A stretch of DNA of 8,558 bases, from contig JAUZEI010000247.1 of NCBI GenBank assembly GCA_030839105.1, positions 1 through 8,558 on the forward strand. Reading direction: 5' to 3'. This DNA is from Actinomycetota bacterium. GTDB lineage: Bacteria > Actinomycetota > Acidimicrobiia > IMCC26256 > PALSA-610. Made by a program: the position numbers and the translations under genes. Positions 5,614 to 8,558 of this stretch are shown one piece after another (position 1 is the first letter of the stretch; each line of letters opens with the position of its first letter). The notes beneath the pieces are model-generated. The model was not told the DNA's origin. It worked only from the letters and a program-made list of their open reading frames with translations, and ran no database searches.

Positions 5614-7275
5614 GTGACCGTGCCAGGGAATCCGCGCCGGCTCACTCGCGCCGAAGAACGGCGGTTCGAGGAGCTGAGCCCATTCGAGCTCAAGACGCAA
5701 CTCACCGCGTTGGCAGCCGAGGCGCGCCTCGAGCATCGAACGGAGCTGCTCGATGCCGGACGTGGCAATCCGAATTGGATTGCGACCGAACCCCGCGAAG
5801 CCTTCTTCGCTCTCGGCAGCTTCGCCCTCATCGAAGCCCGGCGGATTTGGGATGCACCTGGTCTGGCCGGCGCACCGCAACCGGACGGCATCGAACAACG
5901 TTTTCGCGCCTGGGCGCACACCGAGCCCGAGCGTGCCGGTGTTGCTCTCTTGATCGCCATCGCCGACTACGGGATTGCATTCGGGTTCGATCCCGACGCC
6001 TGGGTCTACGAGCTCGTCGACGGCATCCTCGGTGACCACTACCCCGGACCCGATCGCATGCTGGTGCACGCGGAGCAAATCGTGCGCGAGTACCTGACCG
6101 CCGAGATGTGCGCCCGGGAGCAGCCGACCGTGCCGTTCGACCTGTTCGCGGTCGAAGGCGGGACGGCGGCCATGTGTTACATCTTCGACAGCCTGGCGGC
6201 CAACTGTCTGCTCAAACCGGGCGACACCATCGCGCTCATGGTGCCCGCCTTCACGCCGTATCTCGAGATCCCCCGTCTCGACCGTTACGACTACGAGGTC
6301 GTCGAGATCCATGCGAACGCGCGGGGCGCCGATGGCAGCCCCACGTGGCAGTTTCCCGACGAGGAGGTCGACAAACTCGCCGATCCCGAGGTGCGCGCCC
6401 TGTTCGTCGTCAATCCCTCGAATCCTCCGTCAGTCATGCTTGCGCCGGCGACGAGCGCGCGCATTGCCGAGATCGTGGCGACGACCAATCCCGGGCTCAT
6501 CGTCGTGACCGACGACGTCTACGGAACGTTCGTAGAAGGCTTCTGCTCGCTCATGGCGACCATCCCCCACAACGTCATCGCCGTGTACTCGTTCTCCAAG
6601 TATTTCGGCGCGACGGGCTGGCGTCTCGGGGTCGTCGCCGTTTCGCAGACCAACGTCTGCGACGCGCGGCTCGGCGCGCTTTCCGACGCCGACAAGGAGC
6701 TGCTCGACCGGCGGTACGAGACGCTCGCGATCGAGCCGCGCGCCATCCGGTTCGTCGATCGCATGGTCGCCGACAGCCGTCAGGTCGCGCTCAATCACAC
6801 CGCCGGACTGTCGCTACCGCAACAGGTACAGATGACGTTGTTCGCGGCGTCGGCAATCCTCGATCGCGACGACAGCTACAAGCTCGCGACCCGAGGCATC
6901 ATCGGTCATCGACTCGTTCGCCTCTACGAAGGTATGGATATCCCGCTCGGTGCAGATCCGCTGCGCGCGGGTTACTACGCCGAACTCGACCTGCTGATCT
7001 GGGCCCGACAACGCTACGGAACCGAGTTCGCGGATTGGCTGGGCGCGAACTACGAACCGGTCGATCCGCTCTTCCGGCTCGCGTGCGACACGTGCATCGT
7101 CCTGTTGCCCGGCGCAGGCTTCGACGGACCGGCGTGGAGTGTTCGCGTGTCGCTCGCCAACCTCGACGACGACGCGTACTTCACGATCGGGCGCCAGCTC
7201 GTGGCCATCTTCAACGAGTACGTCGCGGAGTGGCGCGCGACGGTCGAAGGCGGCCGGTCGCCGACGGTCCGGTAG
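5614..7275 (+). CDS. aspD: Aspartate 4-decarboxylase / aspartate aminotransferase (PLP enzyme)
   Basis: A 553-residue cytoplasmic, PLP-dependent fold-type I enzyme converting L-aspartate to L-alanine and CO2, with side activity as aspartate transaminase. The N-terminal block AGRGNPNWIATEPREAFF (48-65) is diagnostic of the AspD/AsdA family and absent from ordinary aspartate aminotransferases. Typical PLP-site residues follow: NPSNPP near 267-272, DDVY at 300-303 (a candidate Asp for the pyridine nitrogen and the cofactor-contacting Tyr), the Schiff-base Lys in FSKYFGATGWRLG (K329), and the carboxylate-binding Arg in WSVRVSLANL (R511). The length is close to the usual 530-550 residues. It starts at GTG 5614 behind a perfect AGGAGG and ends with TAG, 19 bp from the converging FHA gene. 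In some bacteria AspD works with the aspartate/alanine antiporter AspT to build a proton gradient. No AspT is adjacent here, so a role in alanine supply or aspartate breakdown is more likely. All key residues seem intact. Confidence 0.92.
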   Translation: MTVPGNPRRLTRAEERRFEELSPFELKTQLTALAAEARLEHRTELLDAGRGNPNWIATEPREAFFALGSFALIEARRIWDAPGLAGAPQPDGIEQRFRAWAHTEPERAGVALLIAIADYGIAFGFDPDAWVYELVDGILGDHYPGPDRMLVHAEQIVREYLTAEMCAREQPTVPFDLFAVEGGTAAMCYIFDSLAANCLLKPGDTIALMVPAFTPYLEIPRLDRYDYEVVEIHANARGADGSPTWQFPDEEVDKLADPEVRALFVVNPSNPPSVMLAPATSARIAEIVATTNPGLIVVTDDVYGTFVEGFCSLMATIPHNVIAVYSFSKYFGATGWRLGVVAVSQTNVCDARLGALSDADKELLDRRYETLAIEPRAIRFVDRMVADSRQVALNHTAGLSLPQQVQMTLFAASAILDRDDSYKLATRGIIGHRLVRLYEGMDIPLGADPLRAGYYAELDLLIWARQRYGTEFADWLGANYEPVDPLFRLACDTCIVLLPGAGFDGPAWSVRVSLANLDDDAYFTIGRQLVAIFNEYVAEWRATVEGGRSPTVR

Positions 7276-7294
7276 TCGGTCGGCGCGTCGTCGA

Positions 7295-8020
7295 TCAGAT
7301 CGACAGCGACGCCGCGCCCCGCTCCTCGGCCGTCGCGCGTCGGATCACGATGCGGGTCCACGCCCCGATGTAGATGCGCTCGGAGTCGCCGAGCTCGTGG
7401 CGCTCGCCCTTGGTCAGCGCGGTCGGAGGCATCAGGGTCGGGGGGCCGACGAAGGTTCCGTTCATCGAATCGAGGTCTTCGAGATACCAACGGTCGTGGT
7501 CGAGGGTCAGCTTGGCGTGACGATGCGACGTGGCCGAGTCCCCCGAACAGTCGATGTCGACGGCGGTTCCCGAGGAGCTCGAATGACGACCGATGGTCAC
7601 CTCACTCCCCTTCAGCGGCACCACCGTCGGCGCGCCACCCGTAGGGCAGACGCCGGCCGCGTGCTGCGCCGCGAAGAAGTCGGGGTCGATCCATATCTCG
7701 GCAACCCAGTCGGCGCCCGCGATCACTCCGAACGCCGCCGCCAGCGGAGCCGACGCCGGTGCGTTCGGGGTGCTCGCCGTTCCCGGCGCGGGGGTCGCCG
7801 GTGGCTTCTGTCCGGTCGTGAAGTCGTAGCCGCAAGCCTCGCAGAACAGCGCGTCTTCGGTGTTCTGACCGCCACAGTTCGGGCACGACTTCTTGAGCAG
7901 CGTCGGGGGCTCGGGAACCGGCGGGGCCGCGCGCGGAGCAACCGCCGGCGCGATGGGCGCTCCGCACGTGTCGCAGAAGTCGTCGGTCGCCGATTGATGA
8001 CCGTTGGGACACGTGCTCAC
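7295..8020 (-). CDS. Double zinc-ribbon and FHA domain protein
   Basis: A 241-residue cytoplasmic protein with a C-terminal phosphothreonine-binding FHA domain. The N-terminus carries two small zinc-binding modules: CPNGH...FCDTCG (C4, H8, C16, C19) and CPNCGG...FCEACG (C46, C49, C60, C63). A Pro/Ala-rich linker (about 71-96) follows, then a conserved-looking WIDPDFF segment (110-116). The FHA domain spans about 135-227, with the hallmark GR (144-145), S165xxH168 (SHRH) and NG (187-188) residues that contact phosphothreonine and shape the binding loops; its last strand is IGAWTRIVI. The start is the GTG at 8020, which overlaps the TGA of the upstream VWA gene as GTGA, implying translational coupling. 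An in-frame extension upstream of it is only a shadow of the VWA gene, rich in Arg and without domain character. The likely role is an adaptor in Ser/Thr kinase/phosphatase signalling; its partner is probably the coupled VWA protein. Confidence 0.93.
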   Translation of the reverse strand: MSTCPNGHQSATDDFCDTCGAPIAPAVAPRAAPPVPEPPTLLKKSCPNCGGQNTEDALFCEACGYDFTTGQKPPATPAPGTASTPNAPASAPLAAAFGVIAGADWVAEIWIDPDFFAAQHAAGVCPTGGAPTVVPLKGSEVTIGRHSSSSGTAVDIDCSGDSATSHRHAKLTLDHDRWYLEDLDSMNGTFVGPPTLMPPTALTKGERHELGDSERIYIGAWTRIVIRRATAEERGAASLSI

Positions 8021-8558
8021 GGCTTCACCCGGGTGGTCTTCGTCGACGAGGTGTCGAGCGCCATCTCGTCGAGCTTGTCGACGCCTCGCTTCAGGCGAAC
8101 GGTTCCGGTCTCGGCGTCTTGGATGTCGACGACCTTCTCGAGTTTCGAGGTCGCCTCGTCGTTGCCGGTCTGCGCGGCCAACTGCGCGGCTCGGCCGAGC
8201 TTCACCGTCGCGGTCGCGTCGTCGCCGGCGGCCTTCGCGGCGAGGCCGTCCTGGATGACGGAGGCGAGCTCGGCCTGACCGGTGTAGTGCGCGACGGCGG
8301 GATTGATGCGCGTCGTGAGCGTCGAGTCGTCGGACCATGTGGCCCGCACGAGACCGGACGCCTGAACCTGCGCGTTGACGACGAGCTGGACGCGCGCGGC
8401 CAGTTGCTCGGAGCCGATCGGTTTCGGCGGGACGCGGACGGCGACGTGGTAGTCGCGCGACTCGTCACCCCACGCTCCCGTCGGGTAGTCGCCGATCAGA
8501 TCGGACACCGGGACGCGCATGGAGGTGAGATCTTCGATCGTGGGCGCGACCTGACGAA
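8017..8558 (-). CDS. VWA-domain-associated protein, C-terminal part (5' end outside window)
   Basis: The frame is open from the right edge (about 180 codons) to a TGA at 8017-8019, so only the C-terminus is visible. The MRVPVSDLIG methionine near 8520 is internal, since the frame continues through it to the edge. The visible part resembles the C-terminal half of actinobacterial VWA proteins: a beta-rich segment (IGDYPTGAWGDESRDYHVAV), then AVAHYTGQAELASVIQDGL, a helical stretch, and a short conserved-looking tail with LDTSSTKTTRV. The metal-binding MIDAS motif of the VWA domain would lie beyond the edge and cannot be checked. The identification rests on my recollection of these C-terminal motifs and on the coupled FHA gene. 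The protein is probably cytoplasmic and part of a phosphorylation-linked complex. The Ser/Thr-rich tail is a possible kinase target. Confidence 0.8.
   Translation of the reverse strand, partial: RQVAPTIEDLTSMRVPVSDLIGDYPTGAWGDESRDYHVAVRVPPKPIGSEQLAARVQLVVNAQVQASGLVRATWSDDSTLTTRINPAVAHYTGQAELASVIQDGLAAKAAGDDATATVKLGRAAQLAAQTGNDEATSKLEKVVDIQDAETGTVRLKRGVDKLDEMALDTSSTKTTRVKP

Noticed and set aside
4484..5617. 377-codon open frame on the plus strand antisense to the deacetylase-like gene
   Set aside because: Its composition is dominated by Arg and Pro with no recognisable fold, and the opposite strand has the D/HxH motifs and a ribosome binding site.
6108..7373. 421-codon plus-strand frame inside aspD
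   Set aside because: It is Arg-rich out-of-frame reading of aspD, which has all its PLP-site residues in the main frame.
7139..8278. 379-codon plus-strand frame across the FHA/VWA region
   Set aside because: It is Arg-rich shadow coding of the minus-strand FHA and VWA genes, which have clear motifs.
8021..8338. 106-residue N-terminal extension of the FHA protein
   Set aside because: The extension is read from the VWA gene in another frame and is mostly Arg. The zinc-ribbon start (STCPNGH) follows directly after the GTG at 8020.

Overview
The window is GC-rich DNA (about two-thirds G+C by eye) with tightly packed genes and several GTG starts. The gene content fits an actinobacterium: a zinc-ribbon/FHA protein coupled to a VWA protein, large FtsX-type permeases and a YbjT/DUF2867-type reductase. 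Acidimicrobiia-like relatives are my best guess, but nothing in the sequence fixes the lineage. I see no tRNA, rRNA, CRISPR, insertion sequence or phage gene.

Layout from left to right. (1) Positions 1-284 hold the 3' end of an FtsX/MacB-type ABC permease on the + strand. (2) Positions 393-1766 (+) encode an atypical SDR with an NAD(P)-binding domain and a C-terminal DUF2867-like domain. (3) Positions 1840-4218 (+) encode a full-length eight-helix FtsX-type permease, possibly from a leaderless GTG start. (4) Positions 4331-5398 (-) encode a divergent NodB/polysaccharide-deacetylase-like protein without a signal peptide. Two back-to-back hairpins lie between it and the converging permease. (5) A 215-bp divergent intergenic region (5399-5613) precedes (6) a GTG-started, strongly SD-led aspartate 4-decarboxylase/aminotransferase on + (5614-7275). 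(7) Converging on it from the right edge, on -, are the C-terminus of a VWA-domain protein (8017-8558, cut by the window) and, overlapping it by GTGA, a double zinc-ribbon plus FHA protein (7295-8020).

How the genes may work together. The two permeases and the reductase share a strand and could be a loose membrane/envelope cluster, but no ATP-binding subunit is inside the window. AspD is a single-enzyme step (L-aspartate to L-alanine plus CO2) with its own ribosome binding site and no AspT antiporter beside it. The VWA-FHA pair is the clearest functional unit. It resembles the actinobacterial Ser/Thr-phosphorylation modules that pair VWA and FHA proteins with PP2C phosphatases and kinases, which would lie beyond the right edge if present. 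The most interesting hypothesis is that the Ser/Thr-rich C-terminal tail of the VWA protein is a phospho-ligand for the FHA domain encoded immediately after it.

Most of the window is recognisable families. I do not see compelling evidence for a wholly new system, and the findings are ranked accordingly.
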